NCBI RefSeq assembly: GCF_008370045.1
Contig: NZ_VOBN01000018.1
Span: forward strand, 1 to 64,000
Source: Pseudomonas sp. ANT_J12
GTDB lineage: Bacteria; Pseudomonadota; Gammaproteobacteria; Pseudomonadales; Pseudomonadaceae
Direction of reading: 5' to 3'
DNA: 64,000 nucleotides
In this document: positions 34,852 through 43,148 of the stretch, piece by piece
How positions within the stretch are numbered: the first letter of the stretch is position 1
Layout of the letters: every line of letters begins with the position of its first letter
Notes under the pieces: model-generated
What the model was told of the DNA's origin: nothing
The model's input: only the letters and a program-made list of their open reading frames with translations
Databases searched by the model: none
Made by a program: the position numbers and the translations under genes

Positions 34852-35655
34852 GTGAGCGCCGAACCGATGAACAACAAAAAACACACACTGCTCTTCTGTG
34901 GATTGCTCGCCCTGCCTTGGGGCGTGCAGGCACAGGAAACCCCATCGCACCTGGACAGCGTCATGCAGCAAGGCGTGCTGACGGTCTGTACCACCGGGGA
35001 CTACAAGCCCTACACCTACAAAGCTGAAAACGGCGAGTACGAAGGCATCGACATCGCGATGGCCCGCTCGCTGGCTGACAGCCTGGGCGCCAAGGTGAAA
35101 TGGGAGCAAACCACCTGGAAGACCCTGATGCCCGACCTGCTCGCGGGCAAATGCGACATCGCGATGGGCGGGATTTCGGTCACGCTGGAGCGGCAGAAAA
35201 AAGCGTTCTTCAGCAGCACGCTGGATGTCGATGGCAAGGTCCCGTTGGTGCGCTGCGAAGATCAGGCGCGTTACCAGACCATCGAGCAGATCAACCAGCC
35301 GGCAGTGCGGCTGATTGAACCGGCCGGTGGCACCAATGAAGCGTTTGTCCATGCCTTCCTGCCCAAGGCGCAGTTGCTGCTGCACGACAATGTGACGCTG
35401 TTCCAGGCGCTGCTGGACAAGAAAGCCGACGTGATGATTACCGATGCGTCCGAGGCGCTGTATCAGCAGAAACTCAAGCCTGGGTTGTGTGCGGTGAACC
35501 CGAGCCAGTATTTCCAGTATGGCGAGAAGGCTTATCTGCTGCCGCGGGATGACGTGGCGTAGAAGCAGTATGTTGATCAGTGGTTGCATCTGAGCAAGGT
35601 GACTGGGAATTATCAGAAAGTGGTTGGCGAGTGGTTGGCAAACCCTGGCCAATAA
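34852..35655 (+). pseudogene. ABC-type amino-acid/cyclic-acid solute-binding protein, broken by an amber codon
   Basis: A family-3 periplasmic binding protein or cyclohexadienyl-dehydratase-like protein. The signal NNKKHTLLFCGLLALPWGVQA ends before QE. The ligand-binding start GVLTVCTTGDYKPYTY and the core MGGISVTLERQKKAFFSS follow. The frame meets TAG at 35560 after RDDVA. Directly in frame after it the protein continues KQYVDQWLHLSKVTGNYQ and ends NPGQ at the ochre stop 35653, exactly the C-terminal helix expected. One base change (for example CAG or AAG to TAG) explains it. The GTG at 34852 has AGGA seven bases upstream. No permease genes adjoin. Confidence 0.7.
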
Positions 35656-35681
35656 TCATGCTCTTATGGTTTAGGGGCTTT

Positions 35682-35710
35682 TGTGGCGAGGGGGCAGCCC
35701 CCTCGCCACA
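35682..35710. repeat. Single REP palindrome
   Basis: Perfect 14-bp arms, tgtggcgagggggc and gccccctcgccaca, are separated by one base. The element belongs to the same REP family as the REPINs at 11030 and 29405. It lies between the broken binding-protein gene and the convergent AraC regulator. Confidence 0.9.
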
Positions 35711-35748
35711 GGTCATGAAGCTTGCGTTGCGGTCGCGTCCGATCTTCT

Positions 35749-36639
35749 TTAACCGGCCTGCAACCGCTGCCGATACTCACTCGGCGTCTCCTGCATTTCA
35801 TGGCGGAAGTGCCGATTGAAATTCGACAGGTTGGCATAACCCACTTCGAAGCAGATGTTGGCAACGCTGAGGCTGCTCTGCGCTAGCAAGCGACAGGCCC
35901 GCTGGACCCGCAGTTTGCGGGTCAGGTCGACGAAAGTGTGGCCGGTCGCCCGTTTGAAGAATTTGGAGAACGCCGGTTCGCTCATGTCCAGGCGCTGGGC
36001 GATGACGGACAGGCGCAGTTCGTCGGCGAGGTCGTTGAGGATGTAGTCGAACACGATGCTCATGCGCTGGGCCGTCAGGGCATCAAGCATCGGCGCATAT
36101 TGCAGGCTGGCGAGGGTTTTTCGTTGGCTGTCGGGCGCCGAGGCCAGCAGTTGCAGCAACGACAGGAACAGGCACAACCGTTCAAACCCCTGGCTCTGGC
36201 CGATCTGTTCCAGAAGCTCGGCGGCCTTCTTGCGGGTCCCGCCGCTGAACTCGATCCCCCGGGCTGCTTGCCGGAACAGGCTTTGCAGCTCATTGAGCTC
36301 CGGGACCAGGTTGCGCAATTGCATCATTGCCTGACCATCGAACTGCAACACCACGTCACGCCCCACGATCACCTCGCCTTTGCCTAGATCACTGATCCAG
36401 TCGTGGGGCAGGCCCGGTCCGATCAGCGCCACATGCCCGGCTTCGAACAGGCCGATGTAATCACCCGCCAACAGCCGACCACTGCCTTCGCGGATCAAGT
36501 GAATTTCGAACTCGGGATGATGATTCCAGCGCGCCAGGTCGAACGGATAGTCATGCTGATACCAGCGAAAACTGTGCTGCGGCTCGTTGAGGATGACTTC
36601 GAGCGCGGGCTGTTTGTCCGCGGTGGCGTACTGGCTCAT
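35749..36639 (-). CDS. mtlR: AraC-family regulator of the polyol locus (MtlR-like)
   Basis: A 296-residue AraC/XylS regulator. The N-terminal cupin-type sensor (about 20-110, WNHHPEFEIHLIREGSGRLL) binds the inducer. Two C-terminal helix-turn-helices (about 195-290) are visible in LSVIAQRLDMSEPAFSKFFK and VANICFEVGYANLSNFNRHF, followed by the family end TPSEYRQRL. It is divergent from the mannitol/sorbitol binding-protein gene, with an operator-like palindrome between them. This matches MtlR, the activator of mannitol and glucitol use in P. fluorescens, though the name is by pattern and context only. Confidence 0.78.
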   Translation of the reverse strand: MSQYATADKQPALEVILNEPQHSFRWYQHDYPFDLARWNHHPEFEIHLIREGSGRLLAGDYIGLFEAGHVALIGPGLPHDWISDLGKGEVIVGRDVVLQFDGQAMMQLRNLVPELNELQSLFRQAARGIEFSGGTRKKAAELLEQIGQSQGFERLCLFLSLLQLLASAPDSQRKTLASLQYAPMLDALTAQRMSIVFDYILNDLADELRLSVIAQRLDMSEPAFSKFFKRATGHTFVDLTRKLRVQRACRLLAQSSLSVANICFEVGYANLSNFNRHFRHEMQETPSEYRQRLQAG

Positions 36640-36721
36640 CACTATCGCGTCCTTCTTATTCTTGTCGGTCAAGCAAGATTCACACTAAGGCGTGTGGGTT
36701 GCCTAGCGCAATGATCGGCGA

Positions 36722-36772
36722 CCACTGATACTTTTTTGCCGCCGGCGCGTGCGGTTAAAAAAGTATCAGTGG
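36722..36772. promoter_or_regulatory. Palindromic operator candidate between mtlR-like and mtlE-like genes
   Basis: Perfect 16-bp inverted arms, ccactgatactttttt and aaaaaagtatcagtgg (36722-36737 and 36757-36772), are separated by 19 bases. The centre-to-centre spacing is 35 bases, and the site lies about 110 bases ahead of the binding-protein start. The position suits an activator or autoregulatory site for the divergent AraC protein. It could also act as a terminator hairpin. Confidence 0.6.
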
Positions 36773-36883
36773 GGCGTGTGCCGTTGATTTGTGAGGGCCT
36801 TGGGGAGCTGGTGTAATCGCTGCGCCATCCCAGATTACAACAATAAAAGATTCTGCTGCCCACGCCGCAGAGCGGAGAACACC

Positions 36884-38194
36884 ATGAAGCTATTGCCCCA
36901 CGCGCTGTTGCTGTCCGCCGGTTTTTCCTGCGCCCTGCTCGCCCAGGCTGCCGATACCGTCACCATCGCCACCGTCAACAACAGCGACATGATCCGCATG
37001 CAAAAGCTGTCGAAAACCTTCGAGGCCGCGCATCCGCAGATCAAGCTCAATTGGGTGGTGCTGGAAGAAAATGTCCTGCGCCAGCGCCTGACCACCGACA
37101 TCGCCACGCAAGGTGGGCAGTTCGACGTGCTGACCATCGGCACTTACGAAACGCCGTTATGGGCCGCGAAAAACTGGCTGGAGCCTATGAATGACCTGCC
37201 CGCCGGCTATGACGTCGAGGACATCTTCCCTTCGGTGCGCCAGGGGCTTTCGCTCAACGACACGCTCTACGCCCTGCCGTTCTATGGCGAAAGCACCGTC
37301 ACTTATTACCGCAGCGACCTGTTCAAGGACGCCGGGCTGAGCATGCCCGAGCACCCGACCTGGACCCAGCTCGGTGAGTTCGCCGGCAAGCTGCACCATC
37401 CTGACAAAGAGCAATACGGCATGTGCCTGCGGGGCAAGGCCGGTTGGGGGGAGAACATCGCGCTGCTGTCGACCATGGCCAATGCCTTTGGCGCGCGTTG
37501 GTTCGACGAGAAATGGCAACCGCAACTCACCGGTCCCGAGTGGACTGCCGCCGCCAATTTCTACGTCGATACGCTCAAGCGCTTCGGCCCGCCCGGGGTG
37601 TCGAGCAACGGCTTCAACGAAACCCTGGCGCTGTTCAACAGCGGCAAGTGCGCGATGTGGGTCGATGCCAGCGTCGCTGGCTCCTTTATCACGGACAAGA
37701 CCCAGAGCAATGTCGCGGACAAGGTTGGCTTCGTTGCAGCACCGACGCAAGTCACGGACAAGGGCTCGTCCTGGCTGTATGCCTGGTCACTGGCGATTCC
37801 CACCAGTTCCAAACACAAAGACGCCGCCAAGGCCTTTGTGACCTGGGCCACTTCCAAGGAATACATCCAGCTGGTCGCGCAGAAGGACGGCATCAGCAAC
37901 GTGCCGCCGGGTACGCGGATGTCCACCTACAGCGATGCCTATTTGCAGGCCGCCCCCTTCGCCAAAGTCACGTTGCAAATGATGCAGAACGCCGACCCCG
38001 CGCACCCGTCCATGCAGCCGGTGCCCTACGTCGGCATCCAGTACGTGACCATTCCCGAGTTCCAGGCCATCGGCACCTCGGTCGGCAAGCAATTGTCCGC
38101 GGCGCTGACCGGGCAGATGTCGGTGGAGCAAGCGTTGGCCAACGCCCAGCAGAGCACCGAGCGTGAAATGAAGCGCGCCGGGTATCCCAAATAA
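36884..38194 (+). CDS. mtlE: Mannitol/sorbitol ABC transporter substrate-binding protein
   Basis: A 436-residue family-1 sugar-binding protein. The signal LLPHALLLSAGFSCALLAQA is cleaved before AD. FDVLTIGTYETPLWAAKNWL and SVRQGLSLNDTLYALPFYGE follow the MtlE/SmoE pattern for mannitol, glucitol and arabitol. GGAG precedes the ATG at 36884 by six bases. Upstream codons are not family-like. In known loci, two permeases (mtlF, mtlG) and an ATPase (mtlK) follow. Here the gene is followed 37 bases later by a dehydrogenase, so the transporter is incomplete at this site. Confidence 0.82.
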   Translation: MKLLPHALLLSAGFSCALLAQAADTVTIATVNNSDMIRMQKLSKTFEAAHPQIKLNWVVLEENVLRQRLTTDIATQGGQFDVLTIGTYETPLWAAKNWLEPMNDLPAGYDVEDIFPSVRQGLSLNDTLYALPFYGESTVTYYRSDLFKDAGLSMPEHPTWTQLGEFAGKLHHPDKEQYGMCLRGKAGWGENIALLSTMANAFGARWFDEKWQPQLTGPEWTAAANFYVDTLKRFGPPGVSSNGFNETLALFNSGKCAMWVDASVAGSFITDKTQSNVADKVGFVAAPTQVTDKGSSWLYAWSLAIPTSSKHKDAAKAFVTWATSKEYIQLVAQKDGISNVPPGTRMSTYSDAYLQAAPFAKVTLQMMQNADPAHPSMQPVPYVGIQYVTIPEFQAIGTSVGKQLSAALTGQMSVEQALANAQQSTEREMKRAGYPK

Positions 38195-38231
38195 CGCCAC
38201 GACATTCAGCCTTAACGAACGGATGAAAAAA

Positions 38232-39005
38232 ATGAAACGTCTGGAAGGAAAAAGCACCCTCATTACCGGTTCGGCCAGAGGCATCGGCCGGGCCTTCGCC
38301 CAAGCCTATATCCACGAAGGCGCGACCGTGGCAATTGCCGACATCAACCTGGAACGGGCGCAAGCCACGGCCGCCGAGCTGGGCCCGCAGGCCTATGCGG
38401 TCGAGATGGACGTTACCAATCAGGCCTCGATAGACGATGCCATCGCAGCGGTGGTCGCGAAAGTCGGCAAGCTCGATATCCTGATCAACAACGCGGCGCT
38501 GTTCGATCTCGCGCCGATCACCGAGATCTCCCGCGACAGCTACGAACGCCTGTTCTCGATCAATGTGGCCGGCACGCTGTTTACCCTGCAAGCCGCCGCG
38601 CGGCAAATGATCGCCCAGGGCCATGGCGGCAAGATCATCAACATGGCCAGCCAGGCGGGTCGTCGGGGTGAAGCGCTGGTCGCGATTTACTGCGCGACCA
38701 AAGCTGCGGTGATCAGCCTCACGCAATCGGCAGGCCTTGACCTGATCAAACACAAGATAAATGTGAATGCCATCGCCCCCGGCGTGGTTGACGGCGAGCA
38801 TTGGGACGGCGTCGATGCGCTGTTCGCCAAATACGAAAATCGACCGATCGGAGAAAAGAAAAGACGGGTGGGCGAGGCAGTGCCGCTTGGGCGCATGGCG
38901 ACCGCGGAAGACTTGGTGGGAATGGCGATTTTTCTGGCATCGGCCGAGAGCGACTACATCGTGGCGCAGACCTATAACGTGGATGGCGGCAATTGGATGA
39001 GTTGA
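38232..39005 (+). CDS. Short-chain polyol dehydrogenase (sorbitol/L-iditol 2-dehydrogenase-like)
   Basis: A 257-residue classical SDR. It has STLITGSARGIGRAFA at the N-terminus, ILINNAALF, the Ser in INMASQAGRRGEA and the YCATKAAV catalytic Tyr-Lys, with a late GGNWMS. The pattern fits SmoS/PolS-type enzymes that oxidise sorbitol or galactitol to the ketose with NAD, and the mtlE-like gene just upstream supports this. The ATG at 38232 has GGA eight bases before it. An ATG three codons earlier is an alternative. Confidence 0.85.
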   Translation: MKRLEGKSTLITGSARGIGRAFAQAYIHEGATVAIADINLERAQATAAELGPQAYAVEMDVTNQASIDDAIAAVVAKVGKLDILINNAALFDLAPITEISRDSYERLFSINVAGTLFTLQAAARQMIAQGHGGKIINMASQAGRRGEALVAIYCATKAAVISLTQSAGLDLIKHKINVNAIAPGVVDGEHWDGVDALFAKYENRPIGEKKRRVGEAVPLGRMATAEDLVGMAIFLASAESDYIVAQTYNVDGGNWMS

Positions 39006-39102
39006 GGACTCACCGCGAGAGGCGCTAATTGAGCCTGGCATCGTCTTTTCGCGTATTGTGCAGCGCTGTGAAATACACCGTATGACTGTGAGGGAATGAA
39101 CG

Positions 39103-39534
39103 TTGAGTACTGAAGAAAAAATGACCGGGGATCTGTTCGAAGTCGATAAACGCCTGGGGCTCAAGCCTGTCGTGGACTTCAACGCTTATCTGCTCGCAGC
39201 CTTCGGCGAGGGTCAATGCACCTGCATCCGCTGCGTCGACAGCAAAGGTGACGAGACCGGTTATGAGTACCAACACACCTTCAACCTGGAAGGACAAGTG
39301 CTCAACCGCCGCTTCGCCTCCACCGCCGGTAGCGATGTGCTGATGGCGCTGAAGAAGGCCTGGCTGTCGTATACCAAAGTGGAGCTGGAGGTTTACGGCA
39401 GCCTGGCGCTGGCGACCGTCAAAGAGTTTGTCGAGCCGCAACTGCACAAACGCTTGCAGCCGCTGTTCCTGGCCAGTGGGCTGGTCAAGGACGTGGACGG
39501 GAATCTGCAATTGCAGCAACAAGTTGCCGGCTGA
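39103..39534 (+). CDS. Conserved-looking protein of unknown function, TTG start
   Basis: A 143-residue soluble protein that I do not recognise. GAGGGA lies seven bases before a TTG, and no better start is in frame. Composition is natural, with Cys in CTCIRCVDSKGDE and two amphipathic helices toward the C-terminus. The gene stands alone between the polyol dehydrogenase and a strong terminator, so it is probably a small independent transcript. No membrane segment or signal is present. Confidence 0.7.
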   Translation: MSTEEKMTGDLFEVDKRLGLKPVVDFNAYLLAAFGEGQCTCIRCVDSKGDETGYEYQHTFNLEGQVLNRRFASTAGSDVLMALKKAWLSYTKVELEVYGSLALATVKEFVEPQLHKRLQPLFLASGLVKDVDGNLQLQQQVAG

Positions 39535-39563
39535 ACCTCATTGCACACAGGTTCCACGCCAAT

Positions 39564-39594
39564 AAAAACGCCACTCCATTGAGTGGCGTTTTTG
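39564..39594 (+). terminator. Rho-independent terminator
   Basis: Stem aaaacgccactc with gagtggcgtttt around a four-base loop is followed by TTTG. It ends the small gene before the histidine kinase and could work in both directions. Confidence 0.85.
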
Positions 39595-39684
39595 TAAGCA
39601 GTTTTCCAGCGTACGACTAGAATCCGGGTACGTTGATATTTGCATGATGTCTGTGTTTCAACTTTCAGGGAGCGGAAGAACATT

Positions 39685-41526
39685 ATGCAAATTCGCAGTA
39701 GTTATAAATGGATCACTTTTTCGGCCATCGCCCTCACCACGTTTGCGGCGTTGATATTCCTGCTGTTCAAGTCGTACTCCTATGAAACGTCGACCTATTT
39801 CGAATCCCGCGACTTCGTTCGTCAATTAAAGCAGTTGGATGCCAATTGGGGGGTCAAGATCCTCAGGGCAAAAATCGGCATCAATAGCAGCTTGCTGCTG
39901 GGAGCACCCGCCGAATCCGGCAACCGGTGGGACCAACTGGACAAACTGAACAACTCCGGCCCGCTGGCGGCTTTATGGAAAGTACGCCGCCAGGGCTACC
40001 TGGACGCGGTGCAAAACAAGACGCTGCTGGTTGATCAATTTAAACAGCACAACACGGTACTGCGTGCGGCCCTTGACGCCTTGCCCGATGTCGAAAACAC
40101 CATTCAAGGCTTGCTCAAAGATATCAATGCCCAACAACCGTTGGAATTCCTGACCCGCTCTTCAAATATATTGAATCTCTCATTAAGCACCCTCGAATAC
40201 GCCCTGTATGCCTCCAGTGATAAAGCCAAGGAAATTGACGACCAATTGGGCGTACTCAACCAATACATGAGTCAGCTCCCTTCTGAACGCCTGCCGCCTT
40301 TCAACACCTTCGTCGCTCATGTGAACGCAATCATGCGCGAGCAACCCATCGTCAATGACTTGCTCGACCGAATTAATGTGATCCCCGTCGCCCAGCAGTT
40401 GGACAGCATCAATGAGTTGCTGAACGAAACCCAGCGGCGCACGGAAGCCCAGGACCGCCAATACCATATCTACCTGGCCATCTGCGCCAGCATCCTGGCT
40501 TTACTGTTGGTCTACCTGACCGCGCGCTTGATTCGCAGTTATACCGTGATCAATAAAATCAACGGCGAGCTGCAAACGGCAAACGAGCGACTTGAACAAC
40601 GGGTCGAGGAACGGACGCGAGAGCTGATCGAGGCCGAGCGCGAACTGGTGGATGCCGCCCGAATGGCCGGTATGGCGGAGATCGCCACCAACGTGCTGCA
40701 CAACGTCGGCAACGTGTTGAACAGCGTCAACGTCTCCGCCGATGTGATCGCACGCCGGCTGTCGACCAGCAAGACACTGGGCTTGGGTAAAGCAGTGAAA
40801 ATGATGAACGATCATCCCGAAGACCTGGGACAGTTCATCACTCACGATGAAAAAGGCAAACTGCTGCCCCTGTATTTCAACCAACTGGTCGATTCCATTG
40901 CGGTCGAACAATCGGACATCGTCGAAGAGCTGGAGCAACTGACCAAGAGCATCGATCACATCAAGGACATCGTGTCCACCCAGCAGGCCTACGCCGGCGC
41001 GGCCCGCGTGGTCGAGCCGCTGAACGTGATCAATCTGTTCGAAGATGCGCTGCGCATGAACTCCGGCGCCTTGAGCCGCCACCATGTCACGGTGATCAAG
41101 GACTACCAGGATGTCCCGACCATCATTGGCGACAAACACCGGCTGCTGTTGATCCTGATCAACCTGATCAGCAACGCCAAATACGCGATGTCCACGGTCA
41201 CCGAGCAGCAGCGGGAAATGACCTTGAGCGTCAGTGTTACCGAGCATTCAACACTGCGCTTCAGCGTCAAGGATCAGGGCGAAGGCATCGTCGCCGAGAA
41301 CCTGTCGCGCATCTTTAATCACGGTTTCACCACACGCAAGGAAGGCCATGGCTTTGGCCTGCACAGCTGCGCACTCGCGGCGGTTGAGATGAATGGACAC
41401 CTGAATGTCCAGAGCGACGGGCCGGACCTGGGCGCCGTGTTCAGCCTGGAAATTCCACTGGAACTGGCCGACAACCCGGGCAGTGAACAACCGGCGACGG
41501 GAGAGAGAATAAGCGTGCCGGATTGA
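39685..41526 (+). CDS. Membrane sensor histidine kinase, no partner regulator nearby
   Basis: A 613-residue kinase. A first membrane helix (ITFSAIALTTFAALIFLLF) and a second near 265-285 (LAICASILALLLVYL) flank a 230-residue periplasmic helical sensor, probably of the DAHL type. A coiled coil leads to the H-box ATNVLHNVGNVLNSV, an uncommon variant with HNVGN. The ATPase domain has LINLISNAKYAM (N), KDQGEGI (G1), FNHGFTT (F) and GHGFGLHS (G2). The ATG at 39685 has AGCGGAAG upstream. No response regulator gene is adjacent, so it is an orphan kinase. The ligand is not known. Confidence 0.85.
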   Translation: MQIRSSYKWITFSAIALTTFAALIFLLFKSYSYETSTYFESRDFVRQLKQLDANWGVKILRAKIGINSSLLLGAPAESGNRWDQLDKLNNSGPLAALWKVRRQGYLDAVQNKTLLVDQFKQHNTVLRAALDALPDVENTIQGLLKDINAQQPLEFLTRSSNILNLSLSTLEYALYASSDKAKEIDDQLGVLNQYMSQLPSERLPPFNTFVAHVNAIMREQPIVNDLLDRINVIPVAQQLDSINELLNETQRRTEAQDRQYHIYLAICASILALLLVYLTARLIRSYTVINKINGELQTANERLEQRVEERTRELIEAERELVDAARMAGMAEIATNVLHNVGNVLNSVNVSADVIARRLSTSKTLGLGKAVKMMNDHPEDLGQFITHDEKGKLLPLYFNQLVDSIAVEQSDIVEELEQLTKSIDHIKDIVSTQQAYAGAARVVEPLNVINLFEDALRMNSGALSRHHVTVIKDYQDVPTIIGDKHRLLLILINLISNAKYAMSTVTEQQREMTLSVSVTEHSTLRFSVKDQGEGIVAENLSRIFNHGFTTRKEGHGFGLHSCALAAVEMNGHLNVQSDGPDLGAVFSLEIPLELADNPGSEQPATGERISVPD

Positions 41527-41773
41527 GCCACCGCCGTTTCAATGTGCGGCCTTCTGCCGATGAGGGGACAATGTTCGCCGAACGCTTGGCGTCTCCCGCC
41601 CCCCCAAAGACCACGATGACCATCGATACCAAAACGCCGACCCCGCCTCCTCATCTTGAAGAAGGCTCGTTCAGCTTGAGCCGCCGGCCAACCGACCATG
41701 CTGCTGGACATGGCCGTATGTAGGCTGACACCTGCTCCCCAACTCTTCATTCCCTGAAGTTGCCCTACCACCG
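41527..41773. other. Gap between the histidine kinase and the unknown gene pair
   Basis: Short reading frames overlap the gap but none has a good start site or protein-like composition. I see no clear terminator. Confidence 0.4.
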
Positions 41774-42403
41774 TCACGACCGAAGCGCGTCACCAATTTC
41801 CTCAATAGCGAAACCAACGTCATGACCCGCACGAATCAGTTCCGCAAACCGAAGCATAACTGTGGACCCTATGTCATGCGCCAGCGCGATGGTCATCAGC
41901 TCTCGCACAGGCTCGTGAAGCTCTGCTTCGACCGTTGGTGAACATGCCTGTCCGGTGAACCAGGTCACAACGGAGGACACCAGATGGCCTGAGGTATTTT
42001 CATCAACACCCAAAATTTCTCCCAACACCATACCCAATGTACCTGCGGGATGCTGCTCCGGGCGGCTCCATGCCTTGAGCTCAATCGACTCGCGCTGCAC
42101 CTTCTCAAGGTTCCGCCGAATCTTCCCAGGAATGGTCGCAGCCGCTTTGGGACGGTTGTAGTACTCGCGATTGGCTAAACTTGCGGCGTCTCTGACGACC
42201 TTCCAGACCACCGACCAGAGTTGTGAAACGCTGTAGGTTTCCAATGCAGAGCGCATCGTACTTTTAATTTCCTCCAGTTCTTGTTCCGACAAATCATGGT
42301 TGTAGAGCTCGCATTGGGTACCCAGATAGCGCATGACATCTGCGACTGAGTAATCAAGCCACAGGTTGAAAATCCCTTCAGCATCTGTGTACACCCTATT
42401 CAA
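41774..42403 (-). CDS. Unknown protein, second gene after tssM
   Basis: A 209-residue protein that I do not recognise. It is acidic and helical (EQELEEIKSTMRSALETYSV, LMTIALAHDIGSTVML) with no signal or membrane segment. The frame opens at TTG 42403, with a GTG three codons later as an alternative, only a few bases after the stop of the preceding gene, which suggests coupled translation. Being downstream of tssM on the same strand, it may ride on the T6SS transcript, but no T6SS accessory family fits. It could be a small regulator, effector remnant or phage-derived protein. Confidence 0.6.
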   Translation of the reverse strand: MNRVYTDAEGIFNLWLDYSVADVMRYLGTQCELYNHDLSEQELEEIKSTMRSALETYSVSQLWSVVWKVVRDAASLANREYYNRPKAAATIPGKIRRNLEKVQRESIELKAWSRPEQHPAGTLGMVLGEILGVDENTSGHLVSSVVTWFTGQACSPTVEAELHEPVRELMTIALAHDIGSTVMLRFAELIRAGHDVGFAIEEIGDALRS

Positions 42404-42407
42404 CAGG

Positions 42408-43097
42408 CTACGGATGATCTCGTCCGCACTCCTTGACGCGGCATCTGGATGCCAAACAATAGACCACCTGTTCCCTCAACATCCAGATCTCATCGCCCTC
42501 CCAATAGTAGGTGCCCGGCCTTGCTTTACCGGGATCATCAAGAACCAATCCAGCCTCACGCAATTGCAGCACAAAATCACCGACGTACCGAGGCGCAAGT
42601 CCTCGGCAGTCACCTATCGTGAAGCCGCCATTGGTCAATCTCGGCGTTATAGCCCTGTCTAACGCCAACAGCAGGAGCACCTGATTGTCCGGTATCTCTG
42701 AGTAGTCCACCGTTCGGGCTGACTGTTTACGGGCGTATTCGGCCAACTGCCGTTCAAGCTCTGCGGCTTTCGTCTTTTCAGCATCAAGCGCAACTGCGCC
42801 CTGGTCTTTCTGACAGAGGGTACCAAGTTTAGGGGATCGCGGAGGGACCTTCTTTGCCTCGGAGCGATATCTGATTTCGATCAGTTCTGCGCACTTGGGA
42901 CAGACCTGATTTTCATCGAACGCGTTGCAACGTTGCCTTATAAAGCTGGCCAGTGAAACGCCCTGAGCCATTTCAATCAGGCCCCCAAGATCACTCACTT
43001 TTTCGAGGTATCGCCCTAACTCATCGACTGCCCAGTAACGCTCAATCAACTCAATTTCCTGTGGGTCTTCAGTCAACATTTGTAGCTTGATTGCCAT
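42408..43097 (-). CDS. Unknown protein with a Cys-rich segment, first gene after tssM
   Basis: A 229-residue protein. AGGAG lies seven bases before the ATG. It shows a possible zinc site (CNAFDENQVCPKC) near residue 65, a coiled segment near 110-130, and a C-terminal winged-helix-like part (LLLLALDRAITPRLTNGGFT and LREAGLVLDDPGK). I do not know the family. A DNA-binding or adaptor role is one reading. It starts 52 bases after the tssM stop and is followed almost without gap by the next unknown gene. Confidence 0.6.
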   Translation of the reverse strand: MAIKLQMLTEDPQEIELIERYWAVDELGRYLEKVSDLGGLIEMAQGVSLASFIRQRCNAFDENQVCPKCAELIEIRYRSEAKKVPPRSPKLGTLCQKDQGAVALDAEKTKAAELERQLAEYARKQSARTVDYSEIPDNQVLLLLALDRAITPRLTNGGFTIGDCRGLAPRYVGDFVLQLREAGLVLDDPGKARPGTYYWEGDEIWMLREQVVYCLASRCRVKECGRDHP

Positions 43098-43148
43098 TTA
43101 AACGCTCCTGTTTTGCTGGTGGTTACTTTGTGTCCGGCATTCGCTGAA

